The translations under genes and the position numbers were made by a program. Of a stretch of DNA of 64,000 nucleotides, positions 1 to 9,949 are shown one piece after another. The stretch's first letter is position 1. The number at the start of each line of letters is the position of its first letter. The notes below the pieces were generated by a model, which searched no databases, was not told the origin of the DNA, and was given only the letters and a program-made list of their open reading frames with translations. Source of the DNA: Prillingera fragicola (lineage: Eukaryota > Basidiomycota > Tremellomycetes > Trichosporonales > Trichosporonaceae); NCBI GenBank assembly GCA_002335605.1, contig BEDY01000007.1:992001-1056000 (forward strand), given 5' to 3'.

Positions 1-2717
1 CAGCGTTGCCGGGGCGGAACACAATCGGCGTCGAGAGAACGACTCGCTCGTTCGGGAGGAGAAGGTGCGTAACCCGCGAGTAGTCGCCGTTCGCGATACC
101 AAAGTTGAGGCTCTTGGACTCGGGCGAGAGAGCACGAGGAGAACGCCGCGGTGACGCCGCGCCGTCGCCGTCACGGTCGCTCATGCGGCTTGCGCGGCCC
201 GAACCCCCTCGGGCGGGTGTAAATGGGCCAGAGTTGATACCCATTGTCTCGAGAAGGCCACTGAGGCGGCCACCCGACGACGACGACGAGGAACTCCACC
301 CGCGGGGTTTGTTTGCCCTCGGGCCGGGACCGGGCGACGGCGTACTGCCGTCGTCCTCGAGCCACAACCTGCGCGGCGGGTCAAGCTGCTCGGTTTGGGG
401 TGCCTCGCCGGCATGTGCCCCGTCGACGGACTGCACGGCCTGCGCGGCTGCGTGGCGGTCGTACTGTGGCTCACGGCTGTGGTCCACAACGTGCGGCTCT
501 TCGACAAACTCGGCCTCGTGCACGTCCTCAGAGTCGAATACGGACCAGACGTCCGTGTCGAGGTTGACCTGGGTGCGCTGCGGCGGACTCAGGCCGGTCT
601 GGATCTGCGGCGCAGGGATACTCCACAGGCTCGCAAAGTCGATGGACGCAAAGAACGAGTGGGCCTTGATCTCGCTCACGCTTGGGCGCTGAGCCGGGTC
701 GAGGTTGAGGACCTTTTCGATGAGATCACGCGCCTCGGGGTCAAACCCTTCGGGAAAGGTAATGTCGCGCTGCAGCACCCTCTGGAAAGTGAGAAACTCG
801 GTCGCACTGCGAAAGGGCGATTTGCCAGTGATAAAGTCAAAGAGCACGACGCCAAAGGCCCAGATGTCACTCGCAGGAGTGGCAGGCTCGTTGCGGAGCA
901 CTTCGGGGGACACATAGTCGGCCGAGCCGACAAATGACCGCTTTGAGGTGCCGTCGCTGGCAGGCTCCTTGCGGTCGAGAATTTTGGCACTTCCAAAGTC
1001 GGTGACCTTGAGACGCATGTCCTCGTCGAGCAAAATGTTCTCGGGCTTGATGTCGCGGTGGATAATGCTGCAGTCGTGAATAAACTCGATCGCGTCAATG
1101 AGCTGTGCGCCATAGTAGCGCGAGCACGTGAGGTCGAGCGAGCCAAACTTGCGAATCTGCGATGCGAGTTCGCCGTGCGCGGCCAGCTCGAGGACAAAGT
1201 AGACACTCGTCTGGTCGGCAAACGTGACAAACAGCCGGATCACACCCGGGTGCTGCCTGAAGCCACCACCCGAGGTCGACTTTGCGCTCTTTTCCGACGG
1301 CGCGAGTGACTGGCGGCGCTTGCGCGGCGTGCGCGGGACACGCACCGTGTCGTCGTCGTTGCGGGTGACGGACGGCACGGTCACAGTCGGCTCGGAACAC
1401 GAACTGTGCCCATCGCTCCCCTGCTTGGGCGAGGTAGTCGAGGCGCGCTCGTCACGTTCGTCGAGCACCTCCTGGCCGCGGTCTGGTGACACGGACAGCG
1501 CGTTGTGAGTGAGGATGAGCGGCGAGAGAGGAACAGTTGCAGTCACTGGCGACGAGTTGGTGCTGCTTGGGGCAAGCTGACGGTCGCGCACAGTGGGTGG
1601 CGACATCGGACCGACCGTGGTCGTGCCGCTGTCGCGGCGGGTGGCGGAGTTGGTACTCTGGCGCTGCGTGCTGGCCGAGCTCGTGCTGCTCATGCCGCGG
1701 CGGTGTCCGACACGCATAGTCGGCGAGCCGTGGGGCCTTGCCTGTCCAAGCCTGATCAGGGCGTCGCGCTCAATGTGGGCATATTTTGCCTTCTTCTCCT
1801 GGATGAGGTGGGCCTGGTTCATAATTTTGATGGCAAACTGTGGCGGTGCTCGCGGAGTGGCCGAGAGCCGGGTGGCGGAAGGGGCCAGTGCCGCTCGCAC
1901 GACCTGGAAAATTAGGAGGTGCTCAACGCTTCGAAGAACTCACCGTGCTGTAGCTTCCTCGGCCGAGCTCCTCGCCGAGGATGTAGTTGCTCAAACAGGG
2001 CTTTTTCTGAGCCGACGCGGATGAGTGGTTTGATGCCTGGCTCTGGCGGCGCTCCTTGTCCGAGTGGGTCGGGCGGGGGTCGTCTCCGAGACGCTTGCGA
2101 GTTGTTGTGGGCGTTGTAGGTACCGAGTTACGGCCGCCGCCGTTGTTGCCGTTGCTGCGGAACGGTGGCGCGGGCTCGACGTCGGTCTCGAGATGACCAA
2201 GCGAGACACGCAGTTGACCTGGTGAATGGGGGACGGGCGCGGCAATGCTGTCCATGCCGGGCAGAGGTAGCCTTGAGGCACGAGGAGTGGTGGGGCTGAC
2301 ACCACATGTTTGCGGCGGCTCGGACTCTGAGCGTCCGGTGGGTGCGATCGACGTCAGAATGGCTGGCGTCACCGGGAATGAGGTCTGCCGACCAATTCGT
2401 GGGCCATTGTGCATGAACCCACGTCCACCGTACATTCCGCATGGTGGCGCATCAGTGTCGGAGGAGTAGCCGTGCGAGTTGGAGTTTGGGAGCTGGGCTT
2501 CTGGGGTCGCCGCCGTACGCGTCTGGATGGGCGGCGGACGAATGGGAACGGCGACGAGGGATGAAGTGGACTCGGTCGTTGTGTTGGAGCGCGACGACGA
2601 GTTTGATGCATTGCGGCGCAGGACAGAGGCCGAGGTTATGCGGTGGAACGCCGGCAGCGAGTTTGGCGGCGTTGGAGGAGTACTCGAGGCCGACGGCAGG
2701 GCTGATGCGGTCGCCAT
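1..2717 (-). CDS. PKH1: PDK1/PKH-type AGC protein kinase (3' end outside window)
   Basis: Phosphoinositide-dependent kinase-1 orthologue (yeast Pkh1/2), the master kinase that phosphorylates activation loops of other AGC kinases such as Ypk1 and Pkc1 and, in yeast, responds to sphingoid bases. Exons 1944-2717 and 1-1903, joined across a 40-bp intron in phase 0. The first about 240 residues are Ser/Pro/Thr-rich and probably disordered. The glycine loop GEELGRGSYSTV spans the intron. Then come the ATP lysine (AIKIM), catalytic HRDIKPENILL, DFGSAK, and the PDK1-typical activation loop SFVGSADYVSPEVL. At the left edge the sequence LLPNERVVLSTPIVF looks like the start of the C-terminal PDK1 PH domain. 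A low-complexity insert of about 165 residues splits the kinase domain between the helix-C segment and HPGVIRLF. At least 890 residues lie in the window. Family call is firm; which yeast paralogue it matches cannot be decided. Confidence 0.93.
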
Positions 2718-4538
2718 GTTGGGCGGGTTGTTGTGTTTTTGTCGCGGTTTTGAGCGCGGCTTTGAGACGTCTCTTTGTACTCGCCCCTGTTGCGCTGTAG
2801 CTTTGCCAGGCGGGAGTGAGCCGGTCCTTGGGCCTTGGGCGTGCTCGCTAGCTCGCTGCGGTGTGACGGATGATGATGATGATGAAGAGGTCGATGTGGG
2901 GAGGTCAAAAGGTCATGAGGAGTTGTTGAATTTGATCCCGCCAAAGGAAGGTGGATGAACAGAGGAAAGGCGTTTTTCCTAAACACGAGACAGTGGCGGG
3001 ATCAAATTATACCCATCAACGGCCTGGGCTCTTGTGCCGAGGCGCACGGTTCGCTCCAGGGGGGGAGGGCGCAGGGGGAAGGCCTGGGCCATCCACAGGA
3101 CCTGGACCACTGTTGCCCTCTGCATGATTTCGGACTTGGGCTGGCTGTTCGGAGACGACGTGCTGGTGTGCATGCATTGAGCAGCGCCTTGCTTTGCAGT
3201 GCGCAGTGGGCAGAGTTTGCCCAGTACGAGCGTGACTTTGGAGCTCCAAAGTGGCCTGCACTTGGATGAAACTTTGAAACACCGAGAACTGGCGAAATGA
3301 TGCTGCAATGACGTAGTGGTCATGTTCACTCAAACGACTCGCGTTCATCCTCATTGCTTGGTGCTCACCAGCTCACAATCATGTGCAGTTGCACATGCGC
3401 AGTGCGCTTGGCAGAGCACAGCTGCGCAGCCTCCAACGTGCATCGCACAAATCACATGCACAGAGCCTGGGTCCCGCCGTGCGCCGCGCGTCCAGACAAG
3501 GCGGGCCAGGCCGCGGACTCGACTGCTGCGCAATCGAGTCTGGAAGTGAATGGCCCGCTCAATGCCCTGCAACGCCGCACTCGTGCCCTGCATTCCAGTC
3601 CCCGGGCTCCTCACGAATAGCACGCGACAATGCACTTGCGGCGTTCGGCGAGGCGGCTCTTGATCTTTTGTGCATGCATGCTGTGCTGCAGCCTGGAACG
3701 GAGTGTGTCGATGTGTAGGTCAGTTTGATTGGAATCGTCGGTGGCAGCCATGACGTAGCGCCAAGGCTTCCTCCGAGAGTTCTATGCCACTTCCATTGTT
3801 CGCGTCGAATCGCATCCTCCTAGTTTGGCGCAGCACGCAGCAGAGCTGGTGGCACCTGCACAGGGTGTGGAAGACTCGTGGGATCATGTGGGATCGACAC
3901 CGGCCAAGAGGGGGTATCCCGTGTGGCGTGTGAGGTCTGATGGTCATGTGGGCGTGTCTCGGGACCCTTGTCGCTGATCCCGTGATGGCCGGGGTGTCGT
4001 GTGAGTACAGAGCAGCACTGGTGGCGATGTACTGGGCGCCGCTCGTGTGAGCTTAGGACGTTTGGCAGCAACATCTTGGATCAGGCGGTGAGTGGCGTCG
4101 AGGATGGGAGTAGTTGGGCGCTGCGGTGCCGAGGTTTTGCCGAAGAACGGCATGTTGAGCTGTTGACTGCGGATGGCTCGTAATGGTCGTGTGGCAGGTA
4201 GCGGCGCAGCCACAGGTAGTCTGCCCGCTGTCAAGCAAGGAGGCAGTCTTTCCTACAATTGCAACGCGTTGGCCACGCCCATGCATGTAGCTATGCTTTG
4301 ACGAACGCAGCGTTCATTGGGGGACTGTATACATGCCGCAAATCGTTGGTGGCGGGCGTGGCATAATTGAGTAAAATACCCCCGTTAATACCACCTCGTG
4401 CCACACACCCCTATCTCGCGCTCAACCGCTTGCCACGCCACGTCAACGCGCTCAGCATGCTCGGACAAGAGCTGAAATGGTGCATTACAACCCCCGCAAC
4501 ACTGCATTACACTTCTGGAAGGCTGCGCCCAAATCTCC
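2718..4538. other. Intergenic block, no gene seen
   Basis: Contains the upstream region of the PDK1 gene and the downstream region of the MFS gene. A short ATG/GAT run at about 2868-2885 lies in the probable PDK1 leader. No open frame here has family patterns or plausible splice partners. Confidence 0.6.
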
Positions 4539-6645
4539 CTAGTAGACGTACTCGAAACTGCGGCGCGTGAGCAAAATCTCCCTCTCCCGCCACAAAGACT
4601 CACTTGGGGTTCTCCTTGTCGGTCATGTTGGCAAACGCCGTCTCCTGCGCACTCATGACGGGAAGCTGGCCGCTCTCGCGCAGACGCTGCTTCTTCCGGT
4701 TCTCGTAGATGAACACAAAGCGGAACACGAAAAACAGCGCGAGCTCAAGGCAGTTGGCGACCAAAAGCGACCCAATGCCCAGCCCGTACTTGGGAGCCTG
4801 CTCTGTCTTATAAAAGAAAGGCCCTGCGATGTTCCCGATGCACGCTCCAAACCAAATCATGCCCGAGACGATCATCTTCTTGCTTTGGCCGCCAGTGTTG
4901 GAGGTGATGAGCGAGAGGGAGAGGACGAATGAGGCCTGGTAGGAACCGGTGAGGTAGAAGCAGATTAGCCGGCCCACGTACGCATTTGTCGGCGCTAGTA
5001 GGAAGCCCAGGGCACCGGCAATCGTCGGAAGCATAAATAGACCACAGACAATCGTGCGGGAGTTCTTGGGCATCCGGTCATTGAGGAAGGCACCTGCCCC
5101 AATCCACATGACGACCAACACACCTTGTGGAATTCCAAGGAGCGCCGTGTTGAGCGTGTTAAAGCCCAACCCCTTGATGACTAGTGTGCTAAAGTTGGAA
5201 ATACCTCCGTTCGGGCTAGCCCAGTAAGCAGCGAGTAAAGAAAAGAGGAGGAAGTGAGAAGGAAAAGGAGTGAAGAGGAGAACCGGACAAACACGAGATT
5301 TGGTTCCGGACATCGGATGGACAGCCGATCACACAACAGCTCGTCTGTGCCCCATGCGCCCCCTCGGGGGCCCGGGCGCAGTCTCAGGGGGATCTCGGGG
5401 ATGTGGGACTTGGTCAACTTACATGTTTGCAATGAAACCGAGAAGGAAGAAGAGGTAGGTCTTGTAGTCGGTGTAAGCCTCCTTGATCTGGCCCCAGTGA
5501 ATCTTGCGGTTGTCGATACCGGTCTGGTTCTTGGCCATGCGGGCAATCATGATGAGCTTCTCCTCGTGCGAGAAGCCCTTGAAGGTTGCAGGCGAGTTGG
5601 GAAGAATAAACCACAGAGCAATACCCCAAGCGGAGCAAAAGGCACCGACGATCAGGAACTCGTAGCGCCACGAGGCGATGGAGCCCTTGATGTGACCGAT
5701 ACCGTAGCCGATGAGACCGCCGCCGGCGACACCGACGCCGTTCCACACGTACCAAGCCGAGATGCGCGAGGGCTGCTCGGCGCGGGTGTAGTACATTGAA
5801 GTGATAAGCATGAAGGCGGGGTCTTTCGTCAGCAATGTTTCAGGGGTGGTGCCTCACCGGCGATCGCCTCAAATGCGCCCGAGAGTACACGCAGTGCGGC
5901 CAGTCCACCAAAGTTGTTGATCGCGGCCTGGCACATGAGAAGCGCTCCCCACATGAAGATGTTGAACGCGAGGTAGTAGGCCGGAGGAGAACGCTGCATG
6001 AGCAGGTTGGAGGGGATGGCCCAGGCGAGCCAACCGAAATAGAAGATGGACGACAACCACGAGTAATCAGTGCCAACGAGCTTCAGGTCCTCCTTGATGC
6101 CCTGGACCATGGTCAGCATTTCCTGTCGGATCTCCATTTATTTCTGCACGTACAAAGATAGCAGCATACGACAGGGTGGTCTTATCAACGTACTGGCTAG
6201 TCAGCAAAAGTCAAAACACACACTGCTCCACGGGACCGGCGAACGGAACAAAGTATGTGGAGCTGGAACGGTCTGTCGCCCTGGCTCTCTCCACTTCCCA
6301 TTCTTTCCTGCATACCTCTGGTTATACTCACGTAGAAAAAGTAACAGATACCGAGTGCGGGGATGAGCCTTCTGTCCAGTTTACGCTTCTATTTTCGTGT
6401 CAGACATTATTCATAACAGTGCCCAAGTGACCCACCAGCTTCTTCTCGGCTACAGGGTCAATCTCCCCGTCAATTCCGTAGCGCTCAAGCGCCTCGACGT
6501 AGAGGTCGGCGTGCTTCTGCTGAATCTTGCCCGGAATAGGAAGCTCAGTTGGGAGAACACCACCCGCGTGCTTCTCCTCGTGATCCATCGAATGTTTGAC
6601 GTCGTCCACGGACGCGCGCGTCTGGGGAGGTAGGGCAGCCGACAT
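4539..6645 (-). CDS. MFS permease, Dal5/TNA1 (anion:cation symporter) type
   Basis: Plasma-membrane transporter of the major facilitator family that in fungi carries allantoate, nicotinate, vitamins and other organic anions; the substrate cannot be told from sequence. Seven exons: 4539-4557, 4604-5215, 5423-5822, 5858-6101, 6154-6192, 6332-6388, 6436-6645. Lengths sum to 527 codons including stop, giving 526 residues with consistent phases. Family signatures: ICYFFYYVDKTTLSYAAIF in the first membrane helix, GTDYSWLSSIFYFGWLAWAI, and PNGGISNFSTLVIKGLGF before helix 7. The last exon is only 19 nt; splicing it on gives the family-typical C-terminus TDKENPNFEYVY, whereas reading through would end at ENPK. 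One intron is 35 bp (5823-5857) and one 207 bp (5216-5422). A second member of this family lies at 51022-52770. Confidence 0.93.
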
Positions 6646-8630
6646 GGTGGCGAAAGATTGTGTGGGGTCAGGAAAACAACCCCGTACACTCTTGATATAT
6701 AATCAATGCTCTTGATCTCGGCACAGAACCCGGCCGTAACGGCGGAGCGGCAAGCGACGGCTGCTCCGGGGGGCCTCTGGGGCCGAGGAGGAGACGTGCG
6801 GGGCGTGCGACATGTGCCCAAAGCCCAAGGAAGGTGTACTGTCCCGTGGCCCCGATTTAGCGCATTTCAGTGGGCATGTGTTCTTGGTACTCCAACGTGT
6901 AGGCGAGAGCCGAGAAACAGGCACAAGGTGGGCGGGCCGATAAATCGGCAGGCAGAACCACTAGTTCAGCAGATGTGGAGTAGGTGGAAATAGTGGAAGG
7001 GTTCCGGTCCGGTGCCATGCACAACACAACGGAACCGGGTTTGCGGCAGTGGAAGGCAACTGCACCTGTCTCTCAATAATAATGGGAGCAACATTGCGTA
7101 GGATGAGTCGGTGATGTATGCAAATGTATGTCCGTCATATCGGCAACGCGTATAGCGGCTGCTAAAAGGATAATTGAGCAACGGAGGTGCGAGATATCAG
7201 AGGCGAAGACATCCACAGAATCCGAATCCATTCAGCTGAACCGTGTCAAGGCCGAACCCGTCGGTGTCAACTGAGGTGTGTGGCAATCAGAGTGATCAGT
7301 GTACCGCTTCGTGAGCTCGTGCCACTACTATGCAGCCTTGCCGCCCTTGCCGGTCTGGTTCCTACATTGTGCCGCCCCACGTGGACACGTTTCACCGCTC
7401 TCTGCCACGGCAAACCTACGCGTCAAACCCTAATCGCCGTGCACGTCACGGCCCATGCCCACCGCCGTTGTCTCGCTCGACATCATGCTGTCTGATGGCC
7501 TCTTGGTGTCGTGTCCGCGACTGCTTCAAGCTGGGCGCATTCTAGCGAGAGGCGTATAGGCCGGAGTATTTCTCGGCATCTTGATACTGAACGGCAGGAG
7601 TCGTACGAGTCACCGGTGTTCATTTGCCGTTGCGAGGACAACGATTGGTCCTGTCTGTCTGGCAAGGATTTCTGTAGCCTGGGACATCAGCAGGACGTGG
7701 CCTATGCGATTACCCTCACCCCGGCTGAGAAGAGGCCTCCGCCGCCGTGTAAGGGGATGTCCCTTAGTGGAAGCGTCGGAAACTGGCTGTGTGTCGGGGG
7801 GGGGGGGGGGGGGGTGTGTGAGTGAGGATGTATTCCCAGCAACACCCTGGGAGGAATCCTCCCGTGCGACAGTCGTGTTAACAGTCTCAATCACAATGCC
7901 AAAGCCGGCTCCACAGCTGTCATGGGCACTCGCATACCCGTGAGCTTCGTCCCAGCAGCCGGCTGTTATACATACCATCGCGGGGTGGCCGCTCGAAGAA
8001 ACAACATTCCCACCCGATAAAAAGTAAACAGCACCGCTATCGAAGGCAGGGAGAAGTTGGGCAAACCGTCCATGGCCGACCGGACGAACTGAGATGCATG
8101 CCGCTTGGTTCGATATCATCAGTGCTGACAGTCTCAACCCCGTCCTGTTCCGCGCCACCCCGTCTTGCCTGTTCCTTCGCTGCACAGTTTCCTGCCGGCT
8201 ATTGGGCTGAAGTTGATGATGCTGTCGACAGCAGCAGGGTTTGCGCGCTCTCAGTGACACCTAGCGGTGGGGGTTGGGAGTGAGTCTGCGAGTGACCATG
8301 TTCATTCTCGCGAAATTCCACTCGCTCGTGGGGCCAGCGGAGGACATTCTCTTTGCGACTCCATTGCGAGAAAGCTACAGCACCCGAACGACCCGAGCGC
8401 TCCGGGCCAGGCTACTCACATGATGTTCCACTCTAGTGCTCCGCGACGATTGTTCTCCACGCGCTGGTTGATGGGGATACGGTGGTGCGAGTTGTTGATG
8501 ACCAGGAGATGCAGCTGCATCGGGCACAAGGCCGTTGAACTGCGGGTTGATTGGCCGGAACAGAGTAGGTGGCAGTGTGTTGCCCTCAGAGACCTCGTCT
8601 AAGCTCCACTGGTCAGAGGTTCAGAGGTCA
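6646..8630. other. Intergenic block with poly-G run
   Basis: Upstream region of the MFS gene followed by sequence without a supportable gene. A minus-strand open frame across 7610-8260 has no family pattern, and part of its apparent Pro tract comes from the G homopolymer at 7796-7814. Confidence 0.55.
7796..7814. repeat. G homopolymer (19 nt) followed by TG repeats
   Basis: Nineteen consecutive G bases run into a short TGTGTG stretch. Such a tract is prone to slippage and sequencing error and can form a G-quadruplex. No gene crosses it. Confidence 0.9.
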
Positions 8631-9540
8631 AGTTCTATTAGGGTCCTTTAGAAGATGCGCGAGATTCGAATCTGCCATAGTGGTCTATATTTTTGCATTT
8701 TCACGCCCTAGCTGCCCTGCCGTAGTGGTTTTTTTTTTTTTTGGCAATTTCATGGTGATGCCTCCTAGTGGTCTCCAGAACGTCAGAATCTTTTTTTCTA
8801 CTTGACGAGGGAACGCATAACTGAGAACTAAGCTCTAGGCATGCTAGTACAGTAGCATACCAGTCTTCGGATGCGCAAAGTTCCATTAGAGTCCTTTAGA
8901 ATCGGCACGAGATTCAACTCTGCGAAATTAAGATATGAATTTTGGCGCATGATATTTTTTTGCATTTTCACGGCGAGGCCTCTGTGTGGTTCTCCAGTCG
9001 AGGGAACGGGTAGCTGAGAGCTGGGCTCTAGATCATGCTAGTAATATACGAGTCTTCGGATGCGCAGAGTTCCATTAGAGTCCTATAGAAGATGCGCAAA
9101 ATTCATACAATAACCGCGAAATTCAAGTCTACCATAGTGTGCGATTCTTTTTTGCATTTTCATGCCGAGACGTTCTCCAGAACCCTACCTGACGACTGAA
9201 CTCTAGGTCCTGCTAGTAGCATGCGAGTCTACCGATGCGCATTGTCTCGCATGGCTAAGCCCATCGAGTTGTACCCTTCAGCGGCTGCCTTCTGACCAAT
9301 CGCCGGTGGTGCACAAGTTCCATATGAGCGCTACAGAAAATGCCCGGAATTCAAAGCTGGCAAGGTGTGTGTGGTATTTTTTTGCATTTCCATGGCTAAA
9401 GCGCCTATAGAGTTTTTAATAATTGCTGAGTACTCTGGAACCCGCCTTTCCTACTACATGGGGGGAGAACTCAGGCAACTGAGTACTGAACTCTGAGCCA
9501 TGCTTGTAGCATTCGTGTCTTCAAATGCCTATTGGTGGCC
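8631..9540 (+). repeat. Degenerate tandem array, four diverged copies of about 190-250 bp
   Basis: Four copies begin with variants of AGTTCCATTAGAGTCCTTTA at 8631, 8879, 9068 and 9316, giving steps of 248, 189 and 248 bp. Each then carries a variant of GAGATTCGAATCTGCC, a T-rich stretch ending in TTTTTTGCATTTTCA, and a closing block like CTCTAGGCATGCTAGTA followed by GAGTCTTCGGATGCGC. Copies are clearly related but strongly diverged, with small insertions and deletions. The block is more AT-rich than its surroundings and has no open frame. It does not resemble an LTR or terminal-inverted-repeat element that I can name. Confidence 0.75.
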
Positions 9541-9949
9541 TTGTGGGGGCCACCGCGCAAAAGATACTTGGGGCAACTATGGAATTAATAATATATGACG
9601 GCGACAATTGTCCAAGTCCTTAGAATCAGTTCCTTGGGCTTGCCAAGTGCAATCAGACCTGATTATAGGTGCACATACATACAAAGTGCTCGTCACTTAT
9701 CATTCCGCCCCTCTCAAGCTGCTCAGTCCTCAGGACTAACCCCTCTCATCTCCCGTCCTACAAATCGCCCGACCACAACATCCATACCAACGAGTTCTAC
9801 GTTGCCGGCAAGTGCCTTCATAGTACCTTCATCGCCATCTGCAAGAACTGCGTGTCCTCTGGCACAAACGTTGTCGACTTGACTGGCTATTAGTGAGAGG
9901 GGCTGCACGACGACTTACTTTCATAGTCGGCAAATTGTGCAGAGCTGTC
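9541..9949. other. Gap between repeat array and hypothetical gene
   Basis: Contains a 75-codon plus-strand frame ending at 9893. Part of it, around SYKSPDHNIHTNEF, matches the minus-strand gene at 10330-10384 in inverted orientation. It is probably a copied fragment rather than a gene of its own, since no promoter, partner exon or family is seen. Confidence 0.4.
9753..9809 (+). repeat. Inverted repeat, left arm (about 57 bp)
   Basis: The 57 bases match the reverse complement of 10328-10384 with only a handful of mismatches. On the right arm the sequence is coding (minus strand, LPSYKSLDHNIHTNEF). On the left arm the same peptide is readable on the plus strand as LPSYKSPDHNIHTNEF. This suggests an inverted partial duplication of an exon. 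Confidence 0.75.

Noticed and set aside
7610..8260. 216-codon minus-strand open frame
   Set aside because: No family pattern, crosses a G homopolymer, and composition looks random.
8655..8675. tRNA-like B-box (AGATTCGAATCT) in the repeat array
   Set aside because: No A-box at proper spacing and no cloverleaf could be drawn; the other copies do not keep the motif. Not listed as a tRNA.
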